DNA of 64,000 nt from Achromobacter kerstersii (GTDB lineage Bacteria; Pseudomonadota; Gammaproteobacteria; Burkholderiales; Burkholderiaceae_B): positions 310,001 to 374,000 of the forward strand of contig NZ_CADIJQ010000005.1 in the NCBI RefSeq assembly GCF_902859595.1, in the 5' to 3' direction. Of this stretch, positions 56,342 through 64,000 are shown one piece after another. A program made the translations under genes and the position numbers. The notes under the pieces were generated by a model. The model worked only from the letters and a program-made list of their open reading frames with translations, did not search any database and was not told the DNA's origin. The number at the start of each line of letters is the position of its first letter. Within the stretch, counting starts at the first letter, position 1.

Positions 56342-56633
56342 CGAGGCGCAGCGCCAGGCGCAAGGCGCGCCCGTGCGCGTGACGGTCAACGGGGCCGAGC
56401 TGCAGTGCCGCCAAGGCGACAGCGTGGCGGCGGCGCTGTTTGCAGGCGGCGTGTCGGCCTGTCGCGACACAGCGGTCAACGAAGTGCCGCGCGGGCCCTA
56501 TTGCATGATGGGCGTGTGCTACGACTGCCTGGTCACCATTGACGGCCAGGCGAATCAGCAAGGCTGCATGACGGCCGTGCGCGAAGGCATGAAGATCGAG
56601 CGCCAGCTGGGCGCGCGCAAGGTGCAGGCATGA
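56325..56633 (+). CDS. Cluster B: small [2Fe-2S] oxidase subunit (HcnA-like)
   Basis: The 102-residue ferredoxin-like protein has Cys60, Cys65, Cys68 and Cys81 in the same CX4CX2CX12C pattern as the cluster A subunit (CMMGVCYDC, then GCM). ATG 56325 is preceded by CGGAGG at four bases, inside the end of the upstream gene; the open frame from 56286 has no ribosome site. It overlaps the next gene by four bases. Confidence 0.9.
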   Translation: MFKRLDEAQRQAQGAPVRVTVNGAELQCRQGDSVAAALFAGGVSACRDTAVNEVPRGPYCMMGVCYDCLVTIDGQANQQGCMTAVREGMKIERQLGARKVQA

Positions 56634-58072
56634 TCGATACGACGCAATGTGATTTGCTGGTGGTGGGCGCAGGCCCCGCAGGATTGGCGGCGGCGACGCT
56701 GGCGGCCAAGCTGGGCGTGGACACGGTGCTGCTGGATGAGCAGGCGGCGCCGGGCGGACAGATCTATCGCGCCATCACGACCACGCCCGTCACCGACCGC
56801 AGCATTCTGGGCGAAGACTATTGGCATGGCGCGTCGCTTGTCGGCCCGTTCAAGCAGTCGGGCGCGCGCTATGTGCCGGGCGCCACCGTCTGGGCCGTGG
56901 CCGAGCACACCGCGCCGCATCCCGACAAGGGCTTCGAGGTGGCGTACTCGGTGGCGGGCGAAGCGCGCATCGTGCATGCGCGCCGGCTGCTGTTGGCAAC
57001 CGGTGCGCAAGAGCGCCCCTTCCCCATTCCGGGCTGGACGCTGCCGGGCGTCATCACCGCAGGCGCGGCGCAGATTCTGCTGAAGTCGTCGGGCGTGGTG
57101 CCGGCCGACCGCACGGTGCTGGCCGGCAGCGGCCCGCTGCTGTATTTGGTGGCGTGGCAATACCTGAACGCGGGCGTGAAGATTGACGCGCTGCTGGAAA
57201 CCACGCCGCCCGGCCGCATGAGCCAGGCGCTGCCCAAGGTGTGGGGCTTTCTGCGTTCGCCGTATCTGGGCAAGGGTTTGAAGCTGCTGCGTGCGGTGAA
57301 GGCCGCGGTGCCGATCACGCGCGGTGTCACCGCGCTGGAAGCGCTGGGCGATGGCAAGCTGCAAAGCGTGCGCTACACGGCAGGCGGCGTCACCAAGACT
57401 TTGCCCGCCGAACAGCTGATGCTGCATCAAGGCGTGGTGCCCAACGTGAACCTGTCGCGCGCGGTGGGTGCGGAACACCGCTGGAATGATGCGCTGGACT
57501 GTTGGGAGCCGCAGGTTGACGCATGGGGGCTGACGTCGGTGGACGGCATCGGCATGGCGGGTGATGGCGCAGGAATCGCGGGCGCGTTGGCGGCGGAGCA
57601 CCGTGGCCGGCTGGCCGCGCTGCAAGCCGCGCATCTGTTGGGCCGCATTGATGCCGCCAAACGCGATAGCGAGGCCGTGGCGCCGCGCGTTGCGCTAGCC
57701 CGTGCCGTGAGAGGCCGCGAGTTCTTCGACGCGCTCTACAAGGCGCCTGACGCGTTCAGACGCCCGACCGGCGACACCATCGTGTGCCGCTGCGAGGAAG
57801 TCACCGCCGCGCAGGTGCGCGACACGGTCAAGCTGGGCTGCACCGGCCCGAACCAGATGAAGGCGTTTCTGCGTTGCGGCATGGGGCCGTGCCAAGGGCG
57901 CTTCTGTGGGCTGACCGTGGCCGAGATCATCGCCGAGGAACGGGGCGTGCCGACGCAGGAAGTGGGCTATTACCGGCTGCGTTTTCCGACCAAGCCGCTG
58001 ACCCTGGGAGAACTCGCGTCGCTGCCGCAGACGGACGATTCCCGCCAGGCTGTGGTCCGTTTGAAAAAGTAA
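56630..58072 (+). CDS. Cluster B: FAD/NAD(P)-type oxidoreductase subunit (HcnB-like)
   Basis: The 480-residue subunit has the FAD motif LLVVGAGPAGLAAATLAAKL, GGQIYRAI and LLLATGAQERPFPIPGWTLP. The C-terminal BFD-like [2Fe-2S] domain carries Cys386-Arg-Cys388 and Cys421-X4-Cys426. It is a paralogue of the cluster A subunit at 38423, with which it shares the CRCEEVTA and MG-CQGR-CG segments. It is predicted to pass electrons between the DAO-type subunit and an acceptor. Confidence 0.9.
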   Translation: MIDTTQCDLLVVGAGPAGLAAATLAAKLGVDTVLLDEQAAPGGQIYRAITTTPVTDRSILGEDYWHGASLVGPFKQSGARYVPGATVWAVAEHTAPHPDKGFEVAYSVAGEARIVHARRLLLATGAQERPFPIPGWTLPGVITAGAAQILLKSSGVVPADRTVLAGSGPLLYLVAWQYLNAGVKIDALLETTPPGRMSQALPKVWGFLRSPYLGKGLKLLRAVKAAVPITRGVTALEALGDGKLQSVRYTAGGVTKTLPAEQLMLHQGVVPNVNLSRAVGAEHRWNDALDCWEPQVDAWGLTSVDGIGMAGDGAGIAGALAAEHRGRLAALQAAHLLGRIDAAKRDSEAVAPRVALARAVRGREFFDALYKAPDAFRRPTGDTIVCRCEEVTAAQVRDTVKLGCTGPNQMKAFLRCGMGPCQGRFCGLTVAEIIAEERGVPTQEVGYYRLRFPTKPLTLGELASLPQTDDSRQAVVRLKK

Positions 58073-58076
58073 TGCC

Positions 58077-59240
58077 ATGACCGGTGCAACGCGGTCGGCA
58101 GCAGTCATCATCATCGGGGGAGGCCTGCACGGCAGCTCGGCGGCGCTGCATCTGGCGCGTGCGGGCGTGTCTGCCCTGGTGATCGAAAAGAACTACGTGG
58201 GCCGGCACGCGTCGGGCGTGAATGCGGGCGGCGTGCGCACCTTGTCGCGGCATCTGGCCGAGGTGCCGCTGGCGCTGGCCTCGCGCGAGCTCTGGTATCG
58301 CATTGGCGATCTGGTGGATGACGATTGCGGTTTCGAGCAGCACGGCCAGGTGCGCGTGGCCGAAAACGCCGCCGACGTATCCGCGTTGCAGACGCGCTTA
58401 CAGACGATGACCGCGCACGGCTACACGCACGAGCAATGGATCAGCGCCGAGGATTTGCGGGAGATGATTCCGGCGCTTGCGCCCACCATCCAGGGCGGCC
58501 TGATTGCACGCGAGGACGCGGCGGCCGATCCGTATCGCACGACGCTGGCGTTCCGCACCAAGGCGGCGAGCCTGGGCGCGCGCTTTCTGGAAGGCGTGCG
58601 CGTGCAGGGCGTTGCGCGCGTGGACGGCCAATGGCGCGTGGACACCGATGCGGGCACTTACACTGCGCCGCAAGTGTTGAACTGCGCGGGCGCGTGGGCC
58701 GACCGCATCGCGGCGCAATGGGGCGAGCCGGTGCCGCTTTTGGCCATTAGCCCGATGATGCTGGTGACGCTGCGCATGGATCACTTTCTGGACCCCGTCG
58801 TGCTGGGCACGGGCCGCGCGTTGTCGTTCAAGCAGCGCTCAAATGGCACCGTGCTGATTGGCGGCGGACGGCGCGCCTGGGTGGATCGCGACGCGGAATG
58901 GACTGAGCTGGATTTCCGCTCGCTGGCCGAAGGCGCACGCACGGTCTGCGATCTGTTTCCGCACATGCGCGATGCGATCGTGAACCGGGGCTGGGCGGGT
59001 ATCGAGGCGGCCATGCCGGATGAGATTCCTGTCATCGGACGCAGCAGCCGTCACGAGACCGCGTTTCACGCGTTCGGCTTTTCGGCGCATGGCTTTGAGC
59101 TGGGCCCGATTGTGGGCCGCATCATGGCTGACCTGATCACGACTGGCGCGACGGGCATGCCGATTGCGCCATTCCGGATTGACCGTTTTTCGGACGCGGC
59201 TATCGCGTCCTCCCCATCAAACAAGGAGCAAGACGAATGA
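58077..59240 (+). CDS. Cluster B: DAO-type FAD-dependent oxidoreductase subunit (HcnC-like)
   Basis: The 387-residue flavoprotein corresponds to the cluster A subunit at 39805. FAD motif AVIIIGGGLHGSSAALHLAR, GVNAGGVRTLSRHLAEVPLA near residue 50, NCAGAWADR in the middle and FSAHGFELGPIVGRI near the end. As the oxidising subunit it should form an imine product, which fits the RidA gene that follows in an ATGA overlap. Confidence 0.9.
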   Translation: MTGATRSAAVIIIGGGLHGSSAALHLARAGVSALVIEKNYVGRHASGVNAGGVRTLSRHLAEVPLALASRELWYRIGDLVDDDCGFEQHGQVRVAENAADVSALQTRLQTMTAHGYTHEQWISAEDLREMIPALAPTIQGGLIAREDAAADPYRTTLAFRTKAASLGARFLEGVRVQGVARVDGQWRVDTDAGTYTAPQVLNCAGAWADRIAAQWGEPVPLLAISPMMLVTLRMDHFLDPVVLGTGRALSFKQRSNGTVLIGGGRRAWVDRDAEWTELDFRSLAEGARTVCDLFPHMRDAIVNRGWAGIEAAMPDEIPVIGRSSRHETAFHAFGFSAHGFELGPIVGRIMADLITTGATGMPIAPFRIDRFSDAAIASSPSNKEQDE

Positions 59241-59626
59241 ATGACGATATCGTGCGCAAGGAAACCAACCAGCGCCTGAGCCGCATCGTGATCCATGGCG
59301 ATACGGTGTACGTGGCGGGCGTGACGTCTGCGGCTGAAGGCGGCATCGCGGCGCAAACGCGCGACGCGTTGGCGAAGATCGACGGCTATCTGGCGCAGGC
59401 TGGCACCGATAAGTCGCGGCTGTTGTCGGTGCAGATCTGGCTGAAGGACATCGACCGCGACTTCGCCGGCATGAATAGCGTGTGGGCCGAGTGGGCGCTG
59501 CCGGACGCGATGCCCACCCGCGCCACCTGCGAGGCCAAGCTGGCCGCGCCGGAGCTGCTGGTGGAGATCATCGTGACGGCCGCCAAGCGGCCGGCATACG
59601 TGAGCGGGCCGGTGTCTGAAAGCTGA
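59237..59626 (+). CDS. ridA: RidA-family reactive imine/enamine deaminase
   Basis: The 129-residue protein belongs to the RidA/YjgF/YER057c/UK114 family, which hydrolyses enamine/imine intermediates to keto acids and ammonia. RIVIHGDTVYVAGVTSA and the catalytic-arginine region MPTRATCEAKLA are present. It is coupled to the DAO-type oxidase and presumably hydrolyses its imine product. Its last 59 bases overlap the convergent CodA-like gene. Confidence 0.9.
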   Translation: MNDDIVRKETNQRLSRIVIHGDTVYVAGVTSAAEGGIAAQTRDALAKIDGYLAQAGTDKSRLLSVQIWLKDIDRDFAGMNSVWAEWALPDAMPTRATCEAKLAAPELLVEIIVTAAKRPAYVSGPVSES

Positions 59627-60881
59627 CCTGGCCAGGGCGGCCCGGCAGGTTCAAGGTGGCGGTGGCGGGCGGCGTGGTGGCAATCACCTGGCCCGCGCGC
59701 AGCACCATCAGACGGGTCGCACGCAAGCGTAGCGCTTCGACGGGGTCGCGCGCTTGCAGCAGCACGAGGTCGGCGCGCTTTCCGACCGCGATGCCGGTTT
59801 CGTCCAGCCCAAGAATTTTCGCGGGCGTGGTCGTCACGGCTTCGAAACAGGCGCGCATGGCGTCCTGGCCCGTCATCTGGGCCACGTGCAGGCCCATGTG
59901 CGCCACTTCCAGCATGTCACCCGAACCCAGGCTGTACCAGGGGTCCATCACGCAATCGTGGCCGAAGGCCACCGGCACGCCAGCGGCCAGCAGTTCCGGC
60001 ACGCGCGTCATGCCGCGGCGCTTCGGATAGGTATCGTGGCGGCCTTGCAGCGTGATGTTGATCAACGGGTTGGCGATGGCGGCGACACCCGCTTCGCGCA
60101 TCAGCGGAATCAGCTTGGACACGTAGTAGTTGTCCATGGAATGCATGGACGTCAGGTGCGAACCGGTGACGCGGCCATGCAGGCCCAGGCGTTGCGTGTG
60201 GTAGGCCAGCGTTTCGATGTGGCGCGACAAGGGGTCGTCGCTTTCATCGCAATGCATGTCTACGCGCAGGCCGCGTTCGGCGGCCAGTTCGCACAGGATG
60301 CGCACGGACTCGGCGCCGTCCTGCATGGTGCGTTCAAAGTGCGGAATGCCGCCCACCACATCCACGCCCATGTCGAGCGCGCGCTTCAGGTTGTCCATCG
60401 CGCCCGGCGCGCGCAGCACGCCGTCTTGCGGGAAGGCGACCAGTTGCAGGTCCAGATAGGGTTTGACCTTCTCGCGCACGTGCAGCAGCGCTTCGGTTGC
60501 CAACAGACGCGGGTCGCAGACGTCAACGTGCGAGCGGATGGCGAGCAAGCCACGCGCCACGGCCCAGTCGCAATACGCAAGCGCCCGTTCGACCAGCGCT
60601 TCTTGCGTCAGCAGCGGCTTCAGTTCGCCCCACAGCGCAATGCCTTCCAGCAAGGTGCCGGACTGGTTCACGCGCGGCAGACCAAAGGACAAGGTCGAGT
60701 CCATGTGGAAGTGCGCGTCCACGAAGGGCGAGCTCACCAGCTGGCCGGCGGCATCAATCACCTGGCCGGCTTCGGCCTTCAGCGCAGGTTCCACCGCCGT
60801 GATGCGGCCCTGAGCCACGCCGATGTCGATGTTCGTGCGGCCATCGGGCAGCGTGCAATTCTTGATGATGAGATCGAGCAT
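59568..60881 (-). CDS. CodA-like cytosine deaminase-family amidohydrolase
   Basis: The 437-residue metal-dependent hydrolase resembles cytosine deaminase CodA. Metal and substrate residues are visible: His57-Phe-His59-Met-Asp61, the QDG segment in LVAFPQDGVL, MHCDESDD (His and Glu) and AFGHDCVMDPWY (Asp). The same family includes creatinine deaminase and isocytosine-type deaminases, so cytosine is likely but not certain. The last 16 or so residues (QTPARSRMPAAWRPSR) are encoded antisense to ridA and are not a family feature. It lies on the minus strand downstream of the nucleoside importer, probably in one operon. Confidence 0.88.
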   Translation of the reverse strand: MLDLIIKNCTLPDGRTNIDIGVAQGRITAVEPALKAEAGQVIDAAGQLVSSPFVDAHFHMDSTLSFGLPRVNQSGTLLEGIALWGELKPLLTQEALVERALAYCDWAVARGLLAIRSHVDVCDPRLLATEALLHVREKVKPYLDLQLVAFPQDGVLRAPGAMDNLKRALDMGVDVVGGIPHFERTMQDGAESVRILCELAAERGLRVDMHCDESDDPLSRHIETLAYHTQRLGLHGRVTGSHLTSMHSMDNYYVSKLIPLMREAGVAAIANPLINITLQGRHDTYPKRRGMTRVPELLAAGVPVAFGHDCVMDPWYSLGSGDMLEVAHMGLHVAQMTGQDAMRACFEAVTTTPAKILGLDETGIAVGKRADLVLLQARDPVEALRLRATRLMVLRAGQVIATTPPATATLNLPGRPGQVSFQTPARSRMPAAWRPSR

Positions 60882-60948
60882 TGGGGGATCCTAGTGGAAG
60901 TTCAGTATTTCACAGTGCTGCAAAAGTACCCCAGCATCGGGGTCGCAC

Positions 60949-61007
60949 GGAGCCGGCTCCGCCGGTCCGTCGCGACGCCCCCTTGAGGGGGAAGCGCGCA
61001 GCGCTTC
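60949..61007. repeat. Structured intergenic element with three hairpins
   Basis: Between the CodA-like gene and the permease lie GGAGCCGGCTCC (60949-60960, palindrome), CCCCC-TTGA-GGGGG (60978-60991) and GAAGCGC-GCA-GCGCTTC (60991-61007). The last two share a base. The arrangement looks like a dispersed REP-like element of the kind common in this group, an inference without a genome comparison. Confidence 0.55.
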
Positions 61008-61024
61008 GGGGGTGGGTCACACCC

Positions 61025-61975
61025 TTAGCGTTCGCCCTTGCGGTAGGGCTTCATCAGGGCCTGCGGGTAGGCGGCGCGGCGCGCCATCACCACCAGGGCC
61101 AGGATGGACAGGATGTACGGCAGCATCAGGTACACCTGATACGGTAGCTCGGGCAGGCCGGGCAAGGCGGCCCCGCCCTGTTGCAGCCGCAGTTGCAGTG
61201 CATCGAAGAAGGCGAAGATCAGCGCGCCAAGCAGCGCCTTGCCGGGCCGCCAAGAGGCGAACACGACCAGCGCCACGCAGACCCAGCCTCGGCCGTTGAC
61301 CATATTGAAGAAGAACGCGTTGAACGCGGCCAGCGTCAGGAAACTGCCGGCAACCCCCATCAGCGCCGAGCCCGCCACGATCGCGCCGATGCGCAGGCGC
61401 GTGACCGACAGGCCCTGCCCTTCGGCGGCGGCGGGGTTTTCGCCCACCATGCGAATCGCCAGGCCGACCGGCGTGCGGTTCAGCACCCAGGCCAGAATGG
61501 GCACGGCGGCCAGCGCAATCAGCGTCATGGGCGTCTGCCCGGCCAGCACCGGGCCAATCAGCGGAATGCCGTCCAGGAATTTCATTTCGGCAAACGGCGT
61601 GATCGTAGGCGGCGTGTTCACGCTGGGGAAAGTGACGCGGTACGCGAAGTACGACAGGCTGGTCGCCAGCAGCGTCACCCCCAGCCCCGACACGTGTTGC
61701 GACAATCCCAGCGGCACCGTCAACACCGCGTGCAGCAGGCCGAACACGGCGCCGGCAAAGGCCGCCGCCAGCACGCCCACATACAGCGGCGCGCCCAGAT
61801 ACACGACGAGCCAGCCGGTGAATGCACCGGCCGCCATGATGCCTTCTATGCCCAGGTTCAAGACGCCCGCGCGTTCGCACAGCAGCACGCCCAAGGTGCC
61901 CAGAATCAGCGGCGTCGCCAGACGCAGCACGGCGACCCAGAAGGCCGAGGAACTCAACAGATCCATCCATTCCAT
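61025..61975 (-). CDS. Nucleoside-type ABC transporter permease (second subunit)
   Basis: The 316-residue permease is of the BmpA-associated nucleoside/sugar importer type. Membrane segments include SSAFWVAVLRLATPLILGTL and ALALVVMARRAAYPQALMKP at the end. Conserved LNLGIEGIMAAGAFTGWLV and RMVGENPAAAEGQGLSVTRL mark the family. ATG 61975 (MEWMDLL) is preferred over a TTG at 62044, which would add 23 residues and overlap the upstream permease gene. Confidence 0.92.
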   Translation of the reverse strand: MEWMDLLSSSAFWVAVLRLATPLILGTLGVLLCERAGVLNLGIEGIMAAGAFTGWLVVYLGAPLYVGVLAAAFAGAVFGLLHAVLTVPLGLSQHVSGLGVTLLATSLSYFAYRVTFPSVNTPPTITPFAEMKFLDGIPLIGPVLAGQTPMTLIALAAVPILAWVLNRTPVGLAIRMVGENPAAAEGQGLSVTRLRIGAIVAGSALMGVAGSFLTLAAFNAFFFNMVNGRGWVCVALVVFASWRPGKALLGALIFAFFDALQLRLQQGGAALPGLPELPYQVYLMLPYILSILALVVMARRAAYPQALMKPYRKGER

Positions 61976-61985
61976 GGCGTGCTCC

Positions 61986-63059
61986 TCAAGCCCGGTTGCG
62001 GCGCAGGCGGTACTGCGCAAATAGCGTCGCGACCAGCATGGCAAGCAACGAGGTGGCGACGATGACGTCGGCGATGTAGTTCGGCACGGCGATAGCGCGG
62101 CTCATGCTGTCGGCGCCCACCAGCATGCCGGCGACAAAGATGCTGGCCAGAATCACGCCCAGCGGATGCAGGCCGGCCAGCATGGCGACGACGACGCCCG
62201 TGTAGCCGTAGCCCGGCGACATATCCAGCGTGACGTAACCGGTGCGGCCCGCCACTTCGATGGCGCCTGCCAGGCCCGCGAGCGCGCCGGACAGCATCGC
62301 GGTGCCGAGCATGACGCGGTTGACCGGCAGCCCCAGGAAGCGCGAGGCGTGCGCGTTGGCGCCCACGGCGCGCATCTGAAAGCCGAACACGGTGTAGCGG
62401 TTCAAGAGCCACAAGCCCAGGGCCAATCCGGCCGCCCACAAGAGGCCGGTATGGGCGCGCGTGCGTTCAATCAGCTTGCCCAGTTCCAGGTCGCCATTGA
62501 GCGCCACGGATTGCGGCCAGCCCATCGCCATCGGGTCTTTCATGGGGCCGTCCAGCATCATGGACACGAACAGCAGCACGATGAAGTTGCCCAGCAAGGT
62601 GGTCACGACTTCGTCCACGCCCAGACGGGTTTTCAACAGCGCGGGAATCAGCAGCAGCAAGGCGCCGGCAAGCGCCGCCGCCAGCATCATGCCGCCGAAC
62701 AGCACCGGCACCGGCAGGTCAAAGCCCGTGCCGTCATGCAGGCCGCCGATGGCCACGGCCGCCAGCGCGCCCAGATACAGCTGGCCTTCGGCGCCGATGT
62801 TGTAGAAGCGCGCGCGAAACGCCACGGCACAGGCCAGGCCGGTCAGCATCAAGGGTGTGGCGCGGGTCAGCGTTTCAGACAAGGCGAAGCGCGACCCGAA
62901 CGCGCCTTCGAACAGCAGCGCGTAGGTGCGGCCAACCGGCGCGCCGGCCCAGGCGACCAGCAAGGTGCAGACCGCCAGGGTGAAGAGGATGGCCGCAATC
63001 GGGGCCAAGGCCAGCGCCATGCGGCTGGGCTCGGGGCGGCGTTCCAGGATCAGTTTCAT
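61986..63059 (-). CDS. Nucleoside-type ABC transporter permease (first subunit)
   Basis: The 357-residue permease is the partner of the previous one. After a short cytoplasmic lead (MKLILERRPEPSRMALALAP) it has about eight membrane segments, with the family motifs FYNIGAEGQLYLGALAAVAI, LLKTRLGVDEVVTTLLGN and AVGANAHASRFLGLPVNRVM. ATG 63059 was chosen; a TTG at 63074 would add five residues. Confidence 0.92.
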   Translation of the reverse strand: MKLILERRPEPSRMALALAPIAAILFTLAVCTLLVAWAGAPVGRTYALLFEGAFGSRFALSETLTRATPLMLTGLACAVAFRARFYNIGAEGQLYLGALAAVAIGGLHDGTGFDLPVPVLFGGMMLAAALAGALLLLIPALLKTRLGVDEVVTTLLGNFIVLLFVSMMLDGPMKDPMAMGWPQSVALNGDLELGKLIERTRAHTGLLWAAGLALGLWLLNRYTVFGFQMRAVGANAHASRFLGLPVNRVMLGTAMLSGALAGLAGAIEVAGRTGYVTLDMSPGYGYTGVVVAMLAGLHPLGVILASIFVAGMLVGADSMSRAIAVPNYIADVIVATSLLAMLVATLFAQYRLRRNRA

Positions 63060-63129
63060 GCGAGTGATGCTCAATAGAGGGGGAAGCGGCGTGGGAGGGA
63101 ACGGCCCCGGGGTGGCCCGGGGTTGGCCC

Positions 63130-64000
63130 TCATGCGCGCGTTCCCGTCATGGCCAGGCCCACGGTGGCGGGCGTCCATTCGGCCACCGGCTTGACGGCGA
63201 CGAGCTTGCCGCCGCACAGCACGGCGATGCGGTCGGCCAAGGCGAAGATTTCTTCCAGGTCTTCGGACACCAGCAGCACGCCGGCGCCGCGTGCGCGGGC
63301 GGCCAGCAACTGCTCGCGCACATAGGCGACCGCGCCAATGTCCAGGCCCCAGGTTGGCTGGTCGGCCACGATGAAGCGCGGTTCGCGTGCGAGCGTGCGG
63401 CCCAGAATCAGCTTCTGCATGTTGCCGCCCGACAGGCTGCGCGTGCGCACATCCAGCGAGGCCGCGCGCACGTCGAATTGCTTGGCCAACGATGCCGCGT
63501 AAGCGCGGCCGGCACGTGCGCGGATCAGGCCGTAGCGCGCAAAGCGCTTGTCCTTCAAATCTTCAACGATGGCGTTTTCCCATAGCGGGCTGTCGCCGAT
63601 CATGCCTTCGCCGTGGCGGTCTTCGGGAATGCGGCCGACGCGGGCCGCAGTCCATCCGGCGGGTGTCGTGGGCGCGGCTGCGTGTTCCGCACCCAGCCGG
63701 ATCGTGCCGTCGCTGGGTTGGCGCAGGCCGGTCAACACCGACACCAGCGCCTGCTGGCCGTTGCCGGCCACGCCCGCAATCGCCACGATTTCATGTTTGT
63801 GGACGGTCAGGTCCAGGCTGTCCAGGCGCGGGGCGCCATCGCGGCTGTCGCGCACCGTCACTTGCGACAAGGTCACCACGGGCGCCGCCTGTTCGGCGGC
63901 GGCCACGGCTTCCGCGCGCGGCATGACGACCTTGCGGCCCACCATCAACTCCGCCAGTTCGGCGGGGCTGGTGCCGGCGGTGTCGCGTTCGGCCACCAGC
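63130..64000 (-). CDS. Nucleoside-type ABC transporter ATP-binding protein (5' partial)
   Basis: Only the C-terminal half, about 290 residues, is inside the window; the frame is open to the right edge and the start lies beyond it. It contains the end of the first ATPase domain (LVAERDTAGTSPAELAELMV), then the second domain with Walker A-like GVAGNGQQALVSVLTG, signature LSGGNMQKLILGR and FIVADQPTWGLD. This duplicated layout is that of nucleoside/ribose importers. With the two permeases and the CodA-like enzyme it suggests uptake and use of a nucleobase or nucleoside. Confidence 0.93.
   Translation of the reverse strand, partial: LVAERDTAGTSPAELAELMVGRKVVMPRAEAVAAAEQAAPVVTLSQVTVRDSRDGAPRLDSLDLTVHKHEIVAIAGVAGNGQQALVSVLTGLRQPSDGTIRLGAEHAAAPTTPAGWTAARVGRIPEDRHGEGMIGDSPLWENAIVEDLKDKRFARYGLIRARAGRAYAASLAKQFDVRAASLDVRTRSLSGGNMQKLILGRTLAREPRFIVADQPTWGLDIGAVAYVREQLLAARARGAGVLLVSEDLEEIFALADRIAVLCGGKLVAVKPVAEWTPATVGLAMTGTRA

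Overview
The window is GC-rich chromosomal DNA from a betaproteobacterium, most probably of the family Alcaligenaceae (Achromobacter/Bordetella type). This rests on the rpmH-rnpA-yidD-yidC / dnaA-dnaN-gyrB replication-gene block, the abundance of ABC importers and LysR regulators, and a TctC-type solute-binding protein. No database search was possible, so the genus is an inference. There is no phage, transposase, plasmid, CRISPR, rRNA or tRNA gene; the window is a chromosome core flanked by catabolic and transport islands.

Layout. (1) 1-6649: a peptide/nickel-type (family 5) ABC importer, its binding protein cut by the window edge, followed by an M20 amidohydrolase. (2) 6837-10705: a TauD-type dioxygenase with a 15-bp tandem repeat near its 5' end, then an SsuABC/TauABC-type importer. 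(3) 10812-12257: catalase katA on the minus strand, with a readable promoter and an OxyR-like site. (4) 12529-15148 (minus): yidC, yidD, rnpA, rpmH. (5) 15149-15553: the dnaA upstream region with one perfect DnaA box. (6) 15554-20672: dnaA, dnaN, gyrB. (7) 20794-31698: a WG-repeat protein, two LysR regulators, a VOC protein, a flavin reductase-like protein, a GltIJKL-type amino-acid importer with a threonine aldolase, a DMT exporter and an acylphosphatase. (8) 31860-34130: a PhyH-like dioxygenase and an FMN 2-hydroxyacid dehydrogenase. (9) 34186-43186, cluster A: an IclR regulator divergent from a PotABC-type importer, a three-subunit HcnABC/opine-oxidase-like flavoprotein complex and the binding protein, then a GhrA-like dehydrogenase. 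(10) 43187-43726: a repeat-rich gap with a perfect 32-bp inverted repeat enclosing two hairpins. (11) 43727-50420: an AraC/GyrI-like regulator, a LysR regulator, a TctC protein and a HyuA/HyuB pair. (12) 50436-59626, cluster B: a GntR/UTRA regulator divergent from a second PotABC-type importer plus oxidase operon, with an extra flavoprotein and a RidA protein. (13) 59568-64000 (minus): a CodA-like amidohydrolase and a BmpA-type nucleoside ABC importer, cut at the right edge.

How the genes work together. The most distinctive content is the pair of paralogous clusters A and B. Each couples a polyamine-type ABC importer to a membrane-independent oxidase made of a small [2Fe-2S] protein, a larger FAD/NAD-type subunit with a BFD-like cysteine motif, and a DAO-type FAD subunit. 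This is the subunit plan of hydrogen cyanide synthase, of nopaline/octopine oxidases and of D-hydroxyproline dehydrogenase. The likely role is uptake and oxidation of an amine, imino acid or opine-like compound; the substrate cannot be read from sequence. Cluster B has a clear regulatory signature: a sigma70-like promoter bracketed by three copies of a TTGTCCGGACAA-type palindrome. The HyuAB pair and the CodA-like deaminase next to cluster B also allow a hydantoin/creatinine-like degradation hypothesis.
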